64,000 nucleotides of DNA from Kitasatospora phosalacinea (GCF_000717185.1 NZ_JNYE01000005.1:1-64000), one strand, 5' to 3'; positions 15,793 to 24,254 are shown, numbered from the stretch's first letter. Notes: generated by a model from the letters alone, not told the origin. Made by a program: numbers and translations.

Positions 15793-17895
15793 ATGCCGAC
15801 GCACGTCCCGCCCCACGCCCCGACGCCCGCGCCGCCGCCCCCCGCGCGCCGCCTGCGTTTCCTGCTCCCGCTCGCACTGCTGCTGGTCTGGCTGGTGCTC
15901 GGGGGCGCACTCGGCCCGTTCGCGGGACGGCTGGGCGAGGTGTCGACCAACGACGGGGCGGCGTTCCTGCCGCGCAGCGCCGAGTCGACCCGGGTCGCGC
16001 AGCTGGAGAAGGACTTCCGCGCCGAGTCGACGCTGCCGGTGGTGCTGGTCTGGGAGGCCGACTCCGGGCAGGTCGACGAGGCGCTGCGGGCCGGGGCGGG
16101 CCAGGCGCTGGCCGCCGCCGCGCAGGTGCCGGGCACCGTCGGGCAGCCCTCGCCGCTGCTGCCGTCCGAGGACGGGAAGGCGCTGGAGGCGGTGGTGCAG
16201 CTGCGCGCCGACCTGGGGCCGGACACCAAGGAGGCGGTCGCGGAGATCCGCGACCTGGCCGGGCAGGTGCCGGGCGCCACCGCCGGGGTGGCCGGACCGG
16301 CGGCGGTGCAGGCCGACCTGTCGGGGGCGTTCGCGGGCATCGACGGCCTGCTGCTCGGGGTCGCGCTCGGCGTGGTGCTGCTGATCCTGCTGCTGGTGTA
16401 CCGGGCGGTGCTGCTGCCTCTGCTGGTGATCCTCGGCGCGGTGTTCGCCCTCGCGGCGGCCTGCGCGATCGTGTACGCGCTGGCGCAGCACGGCGTGGTC
16501 CGGGTGGACGGGCAGGTGCAGGGGCTGCTGTCGATCCTGGTGATCGGCGCCGCCACCGACTACGGGCTGCTGCTGTCCGCGCGCTTCCGCGAGGAGCTCG
16601 CCGCCGGGAAGGACCGGTACGCCGCCGCCCGCACCGCGCTGCACCGCTCCGTGGAGCCGATCGCCGCCTCCGGCCTGACCGTGGGCCTGGGCCTGCTCGT
16701 CCTGCTGCTCTCCGACCTGACGAACAACCGGGCGCTCGGCCCGGTCGGCGCGATCGGCATCGCCTGCGCGGTGCTGTCCGCACTGACCTTCCTCCCGGCG
16801 GCGCTGGCGCTGTGCGGCCGGGCCGCGTTCTGGCCCGCCCGGCCGAGCACCGACGGGAAGGGCGGCTCGCACCGGGTCTGGCAGCGGATCGCCGAGCTGG
16901 TCGGCCGCCGTCCGCGCGCCCTGTGGGTGGGGTCGGTCGCCGTGCTGGCGGCGCTCGCGGCCTGCTCCCCGCTGCTGGACGCCCGCGGCGTGCCGCAGTC
17001 GGAACTGTTCACCACCGCCCAGCCCTCGGTCGCCGCGCAGCGCCTGCTGTCCGCGCACTTCCCCGGCGGCTCGGGCAACCCGGCGGTGATCGTGGCCCGC
17101 GCCGACCGGGCGGACGCGGTGGCGGCCGCCGCCGCACCGGTGCCCGGCGTCGCCGCGGTCCGCCCGTACACCGGCGGGGCGCCCACCGCCCCGCCGGTGG
17201 TCGTCGACGGCCTGGTCCGGCTGGACGCGACACTGGCCGACCCGGCAGACAGCGACGCGGCGCTCGCCACCGTCGCCCGGCTGCGCACCGCCGTGCACGC
17301 CGTCGACGGGGCCGACGCGCTGGTCGGCGGCTACTCGGCGCAGCAGGCCGACACCCGGGCCACCGCCCGGCACGACCGGACGCTGATCATGCCGGTGGTG
17401 CTGCTGTGCATCCTGGTGGTGCTGGTGCTGCTGCTGCGCTCGGTGCTGGCGCCGGTGCTGCTGGCGGCGACGGTGGCGCTCTCCTACCTGGCCACGCTGG
17501 GCGTCTCGGCGCTGGTGTTCCCGCACGTGTTCGGGTTCTCGGCGACCGACCCGTCCGTGCCGCTGTACGGGTTCGTGTTCCTGGTCGCGCTGGGCGTGGA
17601 CTACAACATCTTCCTGATGACCCGCGTCCGCGAGGAGACCGCGGCGCTCGGCACCCGGGCGGGCGTGCTGCGCGGCCTGACCGCGACCGGCGGGGTGATC
17701 ACCTCGGCGGGCGTGGTGCTGGCGGCGACCTTCGCGGCGCTGGGCGTGATCCCGCTGGCCTTCCTGGCACAGATCGCCTTCATCGTGGCCTTCGGCGTCC
17801 TGCTGGACACCCTGCTGGTGCGCTCGCTGCTCGTCCCGGCCCTGGTGCACGACCTGGGCGGCCGGGTCTGGTGGCCCGCCCGCGCGGCGGACTGA
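15793..17895 (+). CDS. MMPL-family RND exporter
   Basis: 700 aa with 12 predicted membrane helices in two symmetric halves, each with an external loop after the first helix. Typical pieces are FLPRSAEST in the first loop, ATDYGLLLSARFREEL and LGVDYNIFLMTRVREET (the two GxDYxxxLxxRxRE motifs of MMPL proteins, about 256 and 597). These proton-driven transporters export lipids, siderophores or hydrophobic antibiotics. There are no biosynthetic genes next to it; the dedicated operator upstream suggests induction by its substrate. Convergent with the ECF sigma gene 47 bp downstream. Confidence 0.93.
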   Translation: MPTHVPPHAPTPAPPPPARRLRFLLPLALLLVWLVLGGALGPFAGRLGEVSTNDGAAFLPRSAESTRVAQLEKDFRAESTLPVVLVWEADSGQVDEALRAGAGQALAAAAQVPGTVGQPSPLLPSEDGKALEAVVQLRADLGPDTKEAVAEIRDLAGQVPGATAGVAGPAAVQADLSGAFAGIDGLLLGVALGVVLLILLLVYRAVLLPLLVILGAVFALAAACAIVYALAQHGVVRVDGQVQGLLSILVIGAATDYGLLLSARFREELAAGKDRYAAARTALHRSVEPIAASGLTVGLGLLVLLLSDLTNNRALGPVGAIGIACAVLSALTFLPAALALCGRAAFWPARPSTDGKGGSHRVWQRIAELVGRRPRALWVGSVAVLAALAACSPLLDARGVPQSELFTTAQPSVAAQRLLSAHFPGGSGNPAVIVARADRADAVAAAAAPVPGVAAVRPYTGGAPTAPPVVVDGLVRLDATLADPADSDAALATVARLRTAVHAVDGADALVGGYSAQQADTRATARHDRTLIMPVVLLCILVVLVLLLRSVLAPVLLAATVALSYLATLGVSALVFPHVFGFSATDPSVPLYGFVFLVALGVDYNIFLMTRVREETAALGTRAGVLRGLTATGGVITSAGVVLAATFAALGVIPLAFLAQIAFIVAFGVLLDTLLVRSLLVPALVHDLGGRVWWPARAAD

Positions 17896-17942
17896 GACGC
17901 CGCCGGGCCGGTCCCGCCCGCCCGCGCCGCCGCCCCTCCCCG

Positions 17943-18488
17943 TCAGGCCAGTTCCGTCCGCAGTCGCCGCAGCCCCTCCCGCACCCGGCTCTTGACCGTG
18001 CCGAGCGGGGTGTCGAGGAGGGCGGCGATCCGGGTCTGGGTGCAGCCGCCCCAGTAGGCGAGGGCGAGGGCCTCGCGCTGGGCGGGGGCGAGGGCGGCCA
18101 GCGCGGTGCGGACGGCGCGGTCCTCGATCCGGCGCTCGGCCTCGGCGGCGACGGTGTCGTACGCGGGCCGGTACTCGCGCAGGGCGGCCGCGCGTTCGCG
18201 CTCGGCACCGGCCCGGGCGGCGCGGACCCGGTCGACGGCCCGGTGGTGGGCGGCGGTCAGCGCCCAGGCGTGCACGCTGCCGCGTTCGGGACGGTAGCGG
18301 TCGGCGGTGCGCCAGAGTTCCAGGAAGACCTCCTGGACGACCTCCTCGCTCTGCGCCCGGTCGCACAGCACCCGCCGCACCACCGCCCCGACCGGGCCGA
18401 GCAGGTGCCGGTAGAGCGTCTCGAAGGCGTCCCGCTCACCCCGGGCGACCCGGGCCACCAGTTCGCCGCCGCATGCTTGAACCGTCAC
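17943..18488 (-). CDS. ECF-subfamily RNA polymerase sigma factor
   Basis: 181 aa with region 2 (DAFETLYRHLLGPVGAVVRRVL, EEVVQEVFLELWRTADRY, HAWALTAAHHRAVDRVR) and region 4 (ALAPAQREALALAYWGGCTQTRIAALLDTPLGTVKSRVREGLRRLRTEL), like the SigK/ECF19-type group. The start is a GTG at 18488; the Shine-Dalgarno (GGCAGG) is weak and close. No anti-sigma factor lies beside it: the gene downstream is the convergent MMPL exporter. Upstream sits the 20-bp repeat array, so its promoter must lie within or beyond that array. The target regulon is unknown. Confidence 0.92.
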   Translation of the reverse strand: MTVQACGGELVARVARGERDAFETLYRHLLGPVGAVVRRVLCDRAQSEEVVQEVFLELWRTADRYRPERGSVHAWALTAAHHRAVDRVRAARAGAERERAAALREYRPAYDTVAAEAERRIEDRAVRTALAALAPAQREALALAYWGGCTQTRIAALLDTPLGTVKSRVREGLRRLRTELA

Positions 18489-18527
18489 CCTGCCACGGTC
18501 GTCCCGCCGCCGGGGCGGACGCCACTT

Positions 18528-18877
18528 GCAGCGTTCGTGCAGCGTTTGGGCGCGTGTGCGGCGATTTGGGTGCGCGTGCAGCGTCTCGGGTGCGCGTGCA
18601 GCAATTGGTGCGCGCGGGCGGAGCTTCGGGTGGGCGGGCAGAGCTTCGGGTGCGCGTGCAGCGTCTCGGGTGCGCGTGCAGCAATTGGTGCGCGCGGGCG
18701 GAGCTTCGAGTGGGCGGGCGGAGCTTCGGGTGGGCGGGCAGAGCTTCGGGTGCGCGTGCAGCAATTTGCGTGCATGTGCAGTGATTTGTACGCACATGCA
18801 GCAATTCGAGTGCGCGTGCAGCGTTCTGTGCGCGCACGCAGCGTTCCGTGCGCACGTGCAGCGTCTCAGCCGGTGGC
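18528..18877. repeat. 20-bp minisatellite, about 17 units, upstream of the ECF sigma gene
   Basis: Units start with GCAG or GCGG at 18558, 18578, 18598 and so on every 20 bp to 18858, with no drift: 16 exact-period units plus a 19-bp unit at 18539 and a partial one at 18528. Four unit types (A GCAGCGTCTCGGGTGCGCGT, B with CAATTGG, C with GGAGCTTCGGG, D with AGAGCTTCGGG) run A-B-C-D from 18578 and again A-B-C-C-D from 18658, showing an 80-bp higher-order duplication. The last unit contains the stop codon of the minus-strand gene at 18866. Because 20 is not a multiple of 3 and stops are absent, it creates spurious long frames on both strands. It is not a CRISPR: there are no unique spacers. Confidence 0.95.
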
Positions 18878-19375
18878 TGCGACGAGCCCGACCGCCAGGA
18901 CGAACGCGGCGGCCAGGCCACCGTACACGGCAAGGTGGTAGCGGCGGCCGCGGCCGGTGAAGCGGAGCCAGCTGCGGCCGGGTTCGGCGCCGGGCGGGCC
19001 GGCCAGGGTGCCGAAGACGGTGCTGGAGGCCAGCAGCATCGCCAGGTAGCTCAGCCCCGTCCAGCCGGTCGGGCCGTCGTCGGGGCCCTGCTCCAGGACG
19101 TCGCCGAGCGCGGTCGCCGCCACCATGACCGGCAGGCAGAGCGCCAGGGCGACCAGGGTGGCGGGCCGCCGGTGGCCGGGGCGCTCGCGCCACAGGGGCG
19201 CGACGAAGCTCACCGCGGGCATCAGCAGGGGCCCGAGCAGGTACGCCGGGAACGCGCCGTCGCCGATCAGCGCCGACAGCGCCCAGGCCGCCAGGGCGAT
19301 GCCCGTGCCGATGGCCACCCCGGCCGCCCCGGCCCGGAAGCCGTCCCGGGCGCCGGCCAGATCCGTTTCGTCCAC
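18866..19375 (-). CDS. Small integral membrane protein, unknown function
   Basis: 169 aa with four hydrophobic segments (GVAIGTGIALAAWALSALIG, LLGPLLMPAVSFVAPLW, PATLVALALCLPVMVAATALG and a C-terminal AVYGGLAAAFVLAVGLVAATG), each about 20 residues, and short charged loops. I do not recognise a family. GTG start at 19375. Its stop codon lies in the last unit of the 20-bp array. It follows the hypothetical gene at 19424 by 48 bp on the same strand and may be co-transcribed with it. Confidence 0.7.
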   Translation of the reverse strand: MDETDLAGARDGFRAGAAGVAIGTGIALAAWALSALIGDGAFPAYLLGPLLMPAVSFVAPLWRERPGHRRPATLVALALCLPVMVAATALGDVLEQGPDDGPTGWTGLSYLAMLLASSTVFGTLAGPPGAEPGRSWLRFTGRGRRYHLAVYGGLAAAFVLAVGLVAATG

Positions 19376-19423
19376 GCCCGGAACCTACCCCCGGCCGGGG
19401 CCGCCGATCCACCGCCCCGCGCG

Positions 19424-19909
19424 CTACTGCGCGTTGAGGACGGCGACGCCCGCCTCGCCCGCCTCGAAGGCGGCGATCAGCTCGGCGGCCGAGGCGGCCG
19501 GGCCTGCGTGGTCGATCAGCAGGACGACCTGCGGCTCGCCGTCCCGTTCGGCGGGGACGAAGTCGGTGGCCAGTTCGCGGCGCAGCAGCGGCACCCACTC
19601 GTCGTCGTCCCCCGGGGGGCCGAACTCGGCGAGCAGGCCGGGGTGTTCGGCGAGGCAGCGGGTGAGGACGGCGCGGGCGGTGACCAGGGTGACGGCGAGG
19701 CGGCCCGGGGCGCGGGCGTAGCGGGCGGCGAGGTCGTGGGGGAGGAGGTGGAAGACGCCCTCCTCGCCCTCGTGGCCGTAGCCGAGCAGGGCGTTGACGG
19801 CCCGTTCGCCGGGGTCGGCGGAGGTGGTGTCGACGGCGAGCAGCACGCCGACGTCCTCCGGACCGAGGGACGGGACGGCGGCGATCCAGATTCCCGGTGA
19901 AGTGGTCAT
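19424..19909 (-). CDS. Hypothetical acidic cytoplasmic protein
   Basis: 161 aa, rich in Glu/Asp/Ala, no signal peptide or membrane helix. Alternating strands and helices such as VGVLLAVDTTSADPGERAVNALLGYG and PQVVLLIDHAGPAASAAELIAAFEAG give a compact alpha/beta look, but no family is recognised. ATG at 19909. Strong third-position GC bias supports a real gene. Neighbours on the same strand are a possible 64-aa gene upstream and a membrane protein downstream. Confidence 0.7.
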   Translation of the reverse strand: MTTSPGIWIAAVPSLGPEDVGVLLAVDTTSADPGERAVNALLGYGHEGEEGVFHLLPHDLAARYARAPGRLAVTLVTARAVLTRCLAEHPGLLAEFGPPGDDDEWVPLLRRELATDFVPAERDGEPQVVLLIDHAGPAASAAELIAAFEAGEAGVAVLNAQ

Positions 19910-19941
19910 GGCATCCAGCCAAGCACGCCCGGCCGACAGGG

Positions 19942-20136
19942 CTACTGCGCGGAACCGCCGCCCGTGCAGGTGTGGTTGGCGGCGCGGTGGTGGCGGGAGA
20001 CCGCCGCGGCGCGGTCGACCTCGGCGCGGTGCGCCCCGGCGCGGTCGTACGCCCGGCCCCGGCGGCGGAACGGCCGGGCGGCCGCGCGGGCGGCCGCGCG
20101 GGCGGCCGAGGCGGCGAGTGCGAGCAGGCGCGGCAC
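19942..20136 (-). CDS. Possible small Arg/Ala-rich protein
   Basis: 64 aa from a GTG at 20136, preceded by a G-rich stretch. An Ala/Arg helix (LLALAASAARAAARAAARP, partly built from a repeated GCCGCCCGCGCG motif) is followed by RGRAYDRAGAHRAEVDRAAAVSRHHRAANHTC. No family recognised. The stop lies 33 bp before the gene at 19909 on the same strand. Could be a fortuitous frame; the non-repetitive C-terminal half is the main support. Confidence 0.35.
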   Translation of the reverse strand: MPRLLALAASAARAAARAAARPFRRRGRAYDRAGAHRAEVDRAAAVSRHHRAANHTCTGGGSAQ

Positions 20137-20224
20137 GGCGGGCCCCCGTCCGTGAACTGGGCCGCGGCGCAGCCCGGTTGCCACCGATGTACCCGGCGGT
20201 TCGGGCACCGATCTCAGCGGAGGC

Positions 20225-20596
20225 TCAGGAGTCGACGGCGGTGTACCAGTGCTCGCGGACGGCGTCGGTGGGGCGCGGATCACCGAGGTCGGGGCCGCCC
20301 CAGCGGGCCAGGGCCTCGACGACCGGGCGGAGTTCGGCGCCGCGGGGGGTGAGTTCGTAGACGGTGGCGTTGGCGGGGCGCTCCAGGCGGCGGCGCTCGA
20401 CCAGGCCCTCGCCCTCCAACTGCTTGAGGCGGGTGGCGAGGATGTCGGTGGAGACGCCGGGCAGGTCGGCGTGCAGGTCGGTGTAGCGGCGCGGTCCGCC
20501 GAGGAGTTCGCGGACGATCAGGAGGCTCCAGCGCTCCCCCACCGCATCCAGGGCGCGGGCGACGGCGCAGTACTGGTCGTAGCTTCGGCGTGGCAT
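20225..20596 (-). CDS. HxlR-family transcriptional regulator
   Basis: 123 aa, the full HxlR length. The core YDQYCAVARALDAVGERWSLLIVRELLGGPRRYTDLHADLPGVSTDILATRLKQLEGEGLVERR (7-72) carries the family's conserved Cys near the N-terminus (Cys10) and the winged helix. It ends with RPVVEALARWG. HxlR proteins sense reactive or quinone/aldehyde compounds, often through that Cys. A TATGCT -10 box ends 6 nt before the ATG, a leaderless pattern. It is divergent from alaA with a 15-bp palindrome between them, so autoregulation and control of alaA are plausible. Confidence 0.92.
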   Translation of the reverse strand: MPRRSYDQYCAVARALDAVGERWSLLIVRELLGGPRRYTDLHADLPGVSTDILATRLKQLEGEGLVERRRLERPANATVYELTPRGAELRPVVEALARWGGPDLGDPRPTDAVREHWYTAVDS

Positions 20597-20619
20597 GCCG
20601 TCAGCATAGCCAATAGGTT

Positions 20620-20634
20620 GGACTTTCCAAGTCC
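20620..20634. promoter_or_regulatory. Candidate HxlR operator between HxlR and alaA
   Basis: GGACTT-tcc-AAGTCC (20620-20634) is a perfect 6-bp inverted repeat in the divergent intergenic region, upstream of the HxlR -10 box. It is the only strong palindrome in the gap. Confidence 0.5.
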
Positions 20635-20695
20635 CCGCTTGGTAGAACAAAGCAAGCCGACCGCAGGGGTCCGGTGACGGGTCGGGAGGCCGCTG

Positions 20696-21907
20696 ATGGA
20701 GTTTCGCCAGTCCAGCAAGCTGAAGGACGTGTGCTACGAGATCCGTGGCCCGGTCGTCGACACCGCCAACGCGCTGGAGGAGGCCGGGCACAGCGTGCTG
20801 CGGCTGAACACCGGCAACCCCGCCCCGTTCGGCTTCGAGGCCCCGGAGGAGATCCTCCAGGACATCATCCGCAACCTCCCCAACGCGCACGGCTACTCCG
20901 ACTCGCGCGGCATCCTCCCCGCCCGGCGCGCCGTCGTGCAGTACTACCAGCAGCGCGGCGTCGCGGGCGTCGGCGTCGACGACGTGTACCTGGGCAACGG
21001 CGTGTCCGAGCTGATCCAGATGGCCGTCCAGGCGCTGGTGGACGACGGCGACGAGGTGCTCGTCCCGATGCCGGACTACCCGCTGTGGACGGCCGTGGTG
21101 CGGTTCGCGGGCGGCAAGGCGGTGCACTACCTGTGCGACGAGGAGTCCGACTGGTACCCGGACCTGGACGACATCGCCGCCAAGATCACCCACCGCACCA
21201 AGGCCATCGTGGTGATCAACCCGAACAACCCGACCGGCGCGGTCTACCCCAGGGAACTGCTGGAGGGCGTCCTCGACCTGGCCCGCCGCCACCACCTGCT
21301 GGTCTTCGCCGACGAGATCTACGACAAGATCCTCTACGACGACGCCGAGCACCACTGCCTGGCCGCCCTCTCCGACGACGTCGTCACCCTCACCTTCAAC
21401 GGCCTCTCCAAGGCCTACCGGGTCGCCGGGTTCCGCAGCGGCTGGCTGACGGTCTCCGGCCCCAAGGAGCACGCCAAGGACTACCTGGAGGGCCTCACCA
21501 TGCTGGCCGCGATGCGGCTGTGCCCCAACGTGCCCGCCCAGTACGCAGTGCAGGCCGCGCTCGGCGGCCGGCAGTCCATCAACGACCTGGTGCTGCCCAA
21601 CGGCCGGCTCACCGAGCAGCGCGACGTCACCTGGCGCGCCCTGAACGAGATCCCCGGCGTCTCCTGCGTCAAACCGCGCGGCGCGCTGTACGCCTTCGCC
21701 AAGCTCGACCCGGCCGTGCACCGGATCGTCGACGACGAGCGCTTCGTCCTGGACCTGCTGCTCCGCGAGAAGATCCACATCGTCCAGGGCACCGGCTTCA
21801 ACTGGCCCCGCCCCGACCACTTCCGCTTCGTCACCCTGCCGCGCGCCGACGAACTGGAGACCGCGATCAACCGGATCGGCCGCTTCCTGGCCACCTACCG
21901 GCAGTAG
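20696..21907 (+). CDS. alaA: AlaA-type glutamate-pyruvate aminotransferase
   Basis: 403 aa. It follows the E. coli AlaA sequence closely from the N-terminus (FRQSSKLKDVCYEIRGPVVD, LNTGNPAPFGFEAPEEIL, DEIYDKILYDDAEHHCLA). The PLP lysine is in FNGLSKAYRVAGFRSGW (about residue 244) and PNNPTGAVY is the fold-type I aminotransferase signature. The reaction is pyruvate plus glutamate to alanine plus 2-oxoglutarate, and related transfers to branched 2-oxo acids. ATG at 20696 with GGGAGG 7-8 nt upstream. Divergent from an HxlR regulator, which may tie it to a stress signal. Confidence 0.95.
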   Translation: MEFRQSSKLKDVCYEIRGPVVDTANALEEAGHSVLRLNTGNPAPFGFEAPEEILQDIIRNLPNAHGYSDSRGILPARRAVVQYYQQRGVAGVGVDDVYLGNGVSELIQMAVQALVDDGDEVLVPMPDYPLWTAVVRFAGGKAVHYLCDEESDWYPDLDDIAAKITHRTKAIVVINPNNPTGAVYPRELLEGVLDLARRHHLLVFADEIYDKILYDDAEHHCLAALSDDVVTLTFNGLSKAYRVAGFRSGWLTVSGPKEHAKDYLEGLTMLAAMRLCPNVPAQYAVQAALGGRQSINDLVLPNGRLTEQRDVTWRALNEIPGVSCVKPRGALYAFAKLDPAVHRIVDDERFVLDLLLREKIHIVQGTGFNWPRPDHFRFVTLPRADELETAINRIGRFLATYRQ

Positions 21908-21944
21908 CGGCGGGGCAGCGGCCCGGCGGGGCCGCGGCCGGGGC

Positions 21945-22718
21945 TCAGCGCCCGCCCGAGAACGGCCGGAACGAGGTCGGGGGCGGGGACGGGGACGGCC
22001 GGGGCGGGCGGGTCGGCTCCCCCGGCTCGGCCGCGGGCGGCGGCCCGTCCCAGCCCTCCAGGTCGGCCCTCAGCTCCTCGGCCAGCCCGGGCAGCAGGTC
22101 GTCGTTCACGTAGCCGCCGTCCTCCCGCCACAGGGAGACTTCGAGGGAGCCGCCGCTGCCGTCCGCGTTCCGGGCCACCAGGAGGTGGTACGCCGTGCCA
22201 CCGGGGTTCCTCCCGCCCCCGGAGGCCCCGCCCGGGCCCGGGCTGCCGGTGCCGAGGTGGATGACCATCCACCGGAGCGGCTCCGAGTAGGCGACCGCGG
22301 GCCGTCCGGCCACGGGCGCCACCTCGCGGGCGCTCACCCGGGGGTCGTCCAGCAGCAGGTCGTACGGGCGGACGAGGCTCTCGGACACCTCGGCCTTCAC
22401 CTTGCCGACCTGCACCTGCGCCACCCCGCTCTCCCACGACGAGTAGGAGCCGATGCCGGCGGACACCGCGTGCTCACCGGGGGCGCCGACCAGCTCCGGC
22501 AGGTCGGGGCGGTTCAGCGCGGTGCACATCGCCGGGTAGCCGCTCGGCCAGTCCGGCCCGGGCGACCGGCAGGCGGCGGGGCCGTCGTCGTGCTCCGCGC
22601 CCGACGAGCGGCCCGACCCCTGCGCCGCGTGCCAGAACACCCCGCCCACCAGGACGAGCATCCCCAGCACCGCGCGCAGCAGGACCGCCCGGCCGGCGCC
22701 CGCCAAGTACTCCCGCAT
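21945..22718 (-). CDS. DUF6215 membrane-anchored extracytoplasmic protein
   Basis: 257 aa. One N-terminal membrane anchor (LRAVLGMLVLVGGVFWHAA, about 14-32), then an outside domain with the DUF6215 hallmarks CTALNRPDLPELVGAP, a Val/Ser-rich central part, and LLVARNADGSGGSLEVSLWRED. It ends in a Pro/Ser-rich tail. The family is common in Streptomyces and has no known function. ATG at 22718 behind GAGGAGG. A strong Shine-Dalgarno contrasts with the leaderless neighbours. Confidence 0.85.
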   Translation of the reverse strand: MREYLAGAGRAVLLRAVLGMLVLVGGVFWHAAQGSGRSSGAEHDDGPAACRSPGPDWPSGYPAMCTALNRPDLPELVGAPGEHAVSAGIGSYSSWESGVAQVQVGKVKAEVSESLVRPYDLLLDDPRVSAREVAPVAGRPAVAYSEPLRWMVIHLGTGSPGPGGASGGGRNPGGTAYHLLVARNADGSGGSLEVSLWREDGGYVNDDLLPGLAEELRADLEGWDGPPPAAEPGEPTRPPRPSPSPPPTSFRPFSGGR

Positions 22719-22821
22719 GATCCTCCTCGCCGCGAAACCAGGTGAACCTGGCACCACCGTTCGAATCCGCACCGAGGTTTTCCGAGCGGTGGGCCGCCCC
22801 GCGCCCGGGGCGGCGCCGGGG

Positions 22822-22855
22822 CGGTACCGGAGGGGTACCGGAGGGGTACCGGAGG
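22822..22855. repeat. 11-bp tandem repeat
   Basis: GGTACCGGAGG recurs three times with 11-bp spacing in the 256-bp gap between the divergent DUF6215 and lipoprotein genes. The remainder of this gap must hold both promoters; I see no clear boxes. Confidence 0.75.
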
Positions 22856-22974
22856 AGTGCCGCGCGGCGTTCCGATTGCCGATCGGTAACGAAGCCGTCA
22901 CCCCGGCTCCACCGGTTGCACACACTCGGAAGGATGACGGACCGTTCCGAGCCGTTCCTCCGAGATGAGCCCTC

Positions 22975-23481
22975 TTGTCCCTCCCCCTCTCCCTCCGCCT
23001 GCGCCGGGCCTCCGCCGCCGGTGCGCTGCTGGCCGCCGCCCTGTTCGCCACCGCCTGCGAACCGACCGACCCGGTCGCCCCCGTCACCCCCGCCGCCACC
23101 CACAGCAGCAGCGCCCCCGCCCCCACGCCCAGCCCCACTCCGACACCGACCCCCACGCCTACGCCCACTCCCAGTCCCACTCCCACCCCGACGCCCGAAC
23201 CGACCGCCGCCGCGACCACCGCGCCCCCGAAACCCGCCACCGCCACGAAGCCCGCGGCCACCCCCACCGCCGCCCGCACCACCAGCAAGCCGCCCGCCCC
23301 GACGCCGACGCCGACGCGCACCCAGCAGGCGGCGGGCTGCCACCCGCTGTCCAACGCGGGCAACTGCTACAAGGCCGGCCAGTACTGCCGCGACTCCGAC
23401 CACGGCGTGTCGGGGACCGACGCCTCCGGCCGGGTCATCGTCTGCACGGACAAGAACGGCTGGCGCTGGGTCGCCTCCTGA
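22975..23481 (+). CDS. Lipoprotein with Pro/Thr linker and small Cys-rich C-terminal domain
   Basis: 168 aa. A hydrophobic signal sequence ends in a lipobox-like FATAC (Cys at about 28). A long Pro-Thr-Ser linker follows (about 38-115) and then a compact domain of about 48 residues, CHPLSNAGNCYKAGQYCRDS and then HGVSGTDASGRVIVCTDKNGWRW, like the small cell-surface domain often annotated DUF3761. Four Cys suggest two disulfides. The only possible initiator in this frame is the TTG at 22975, because an in-frame stop lies just before it; the Shine-Dalgarno is weak. The linker suggests display beyond the cell wall. Confidence 0.8.
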   Translation: MSLPLSLRLRRASAAGALLAAALFATACEPTDPVAPVTPAATHSSSAPAPTPSPTPTPTPTPTPTPSPTPTPTPEPTAAATTAPPKPATATKPAATPTAARTTSKPPAPTPTPTRTQQAAGCHPLSNAGNCYKAGQYCRDSDHGVSGTDASGRVIVCTDKNGWRWVAS

Positions 23482-23487
23482 CCCCGC

Positions 23488-23820
23488 CTACCGGCGCGGC
23501 CCGTACATGATCACCCCGACGCCCACCAGGCAGACCAGCACCCCCACCACGTCCCACCTGGTGGGCCGGAAGCCGTCCAGCACCACGCCCCACAGCAGCG
23601 ACCCGGCCACGAACACCCCGCCGTACGCGGCCAGCACCCGCCCGAAGTCCGCGTCCGGCTGCAACGCCGCGACGAACCCGTACAACCCCAGCGCCACCAC
23701 CCCGACCCCGGCCAGCCACCACGGCCGGGACTCGCGGACGGCCTGCCAGACCAGCCAACAACCGCCGATCTCCAGGACGGCGGCCGACGCGAACAGCAGG
23801 ATCGAACGGGCGGTGCTCAC
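23488..23820 (-). CDS. ynfA: YnfA-family small membrane protein
   Basis: 110 aa, four membrane helices, with the family pattern [17 protein letters not shown] (helix 1), [13 protein letters not shown] segment ([25 protein letters not shown]) and [21 protein letters not shown] at the end. UPF0060/YnfA proteins are small SMR-like efflux proteins. GTG at 23820; TAGGGT ends 6 nt upstream (23832-23827), so the message may be leaderless. Convergent with the lipoprotein gene 7 bp away. Confidence 0.9.
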   Translation of the reverse strand: MSTARSILLFASAAVLEIGGCWLVWQAVRESRPWWLAGVGVVALGLYGFVAALQPDADFGRVLAAYGGVFVAGSLLWGVVLDGFRPTRWDVVGVLVCLVGVGVIMYGPRR

Positions 23821-24254
23821 CGCCTCACCCTAGACGGGCGCCCGCCCCGGCCCCGACAGCACCGGGTCCGGGGCGGGCGGACCGCCCGTCGTCCGTGGCC
23901 GGGGGGCGTGGTCGGTGCCGCCTGTGCGGCGGGTGGGGGAGCAGTGGGCGATCCGGGTGCCGTTCTCGGCCGGGGCGACCGTCGCGCCGCTCGCGCTCCA
24001 GCCGTTGGGGCTGCCGGCCGTTGGGGCTGCCGGCCGTTGTGCGGCCGGAGTCGACTGGGGGCTCGTACGAGACGTCGGCGGCGTCCGGCGGGACCGCGCC
24101 GACGTTGCCGTGGGCGGCCGTCCCCGGGATCCGCGCGGAGAGTGTCAGCGGCCGGTGGGCGACGCCCCGGTGGTCGGTGAACGGCCGTCACCGGGCCGGG
24201 CCGGCTCCGCCCGTGGTCCGGCCACGGGACGGTGGGACCGTCCCCGGTCCTCGC
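23821..24254. other. 434-bp gap without a credible gene; 16-bp direct repeat
   Basis: The gap holds the YnfA promoter at its left end. Open frames on the plus strand (from 23895, 23908 and 23915) change apparent coding quality part-way and have no Shine-Dalgarno, so a decayed gene is possible but unproven. GCCGTTGGGGCTGCCG is tandemly duplicated at 24001-24016 and 24017-24032 with a third, degenerate start. Confidence 0.4.

Noticed and set aside
18528..18877. CRISPR array
   Set aside because: Units are contiguous 20-mers with no unique spacers and no cas genes nearby.
18436..18960. Cys/His/Arg-rich proteins read from the 20-bp array on both strands
   Set aside because: All frames stay open because the repeat lacks stop codons and its period is not a multiple of three; codon bias changes with phase and no start signal fits.
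23895..24250. Possible decayed plus-strand gene in the YnfA/aminotransferase gap
   Set aside because: Reading quality shifts between frames and there is no start signal or recognisable domain; kept only as an unexplained gap.
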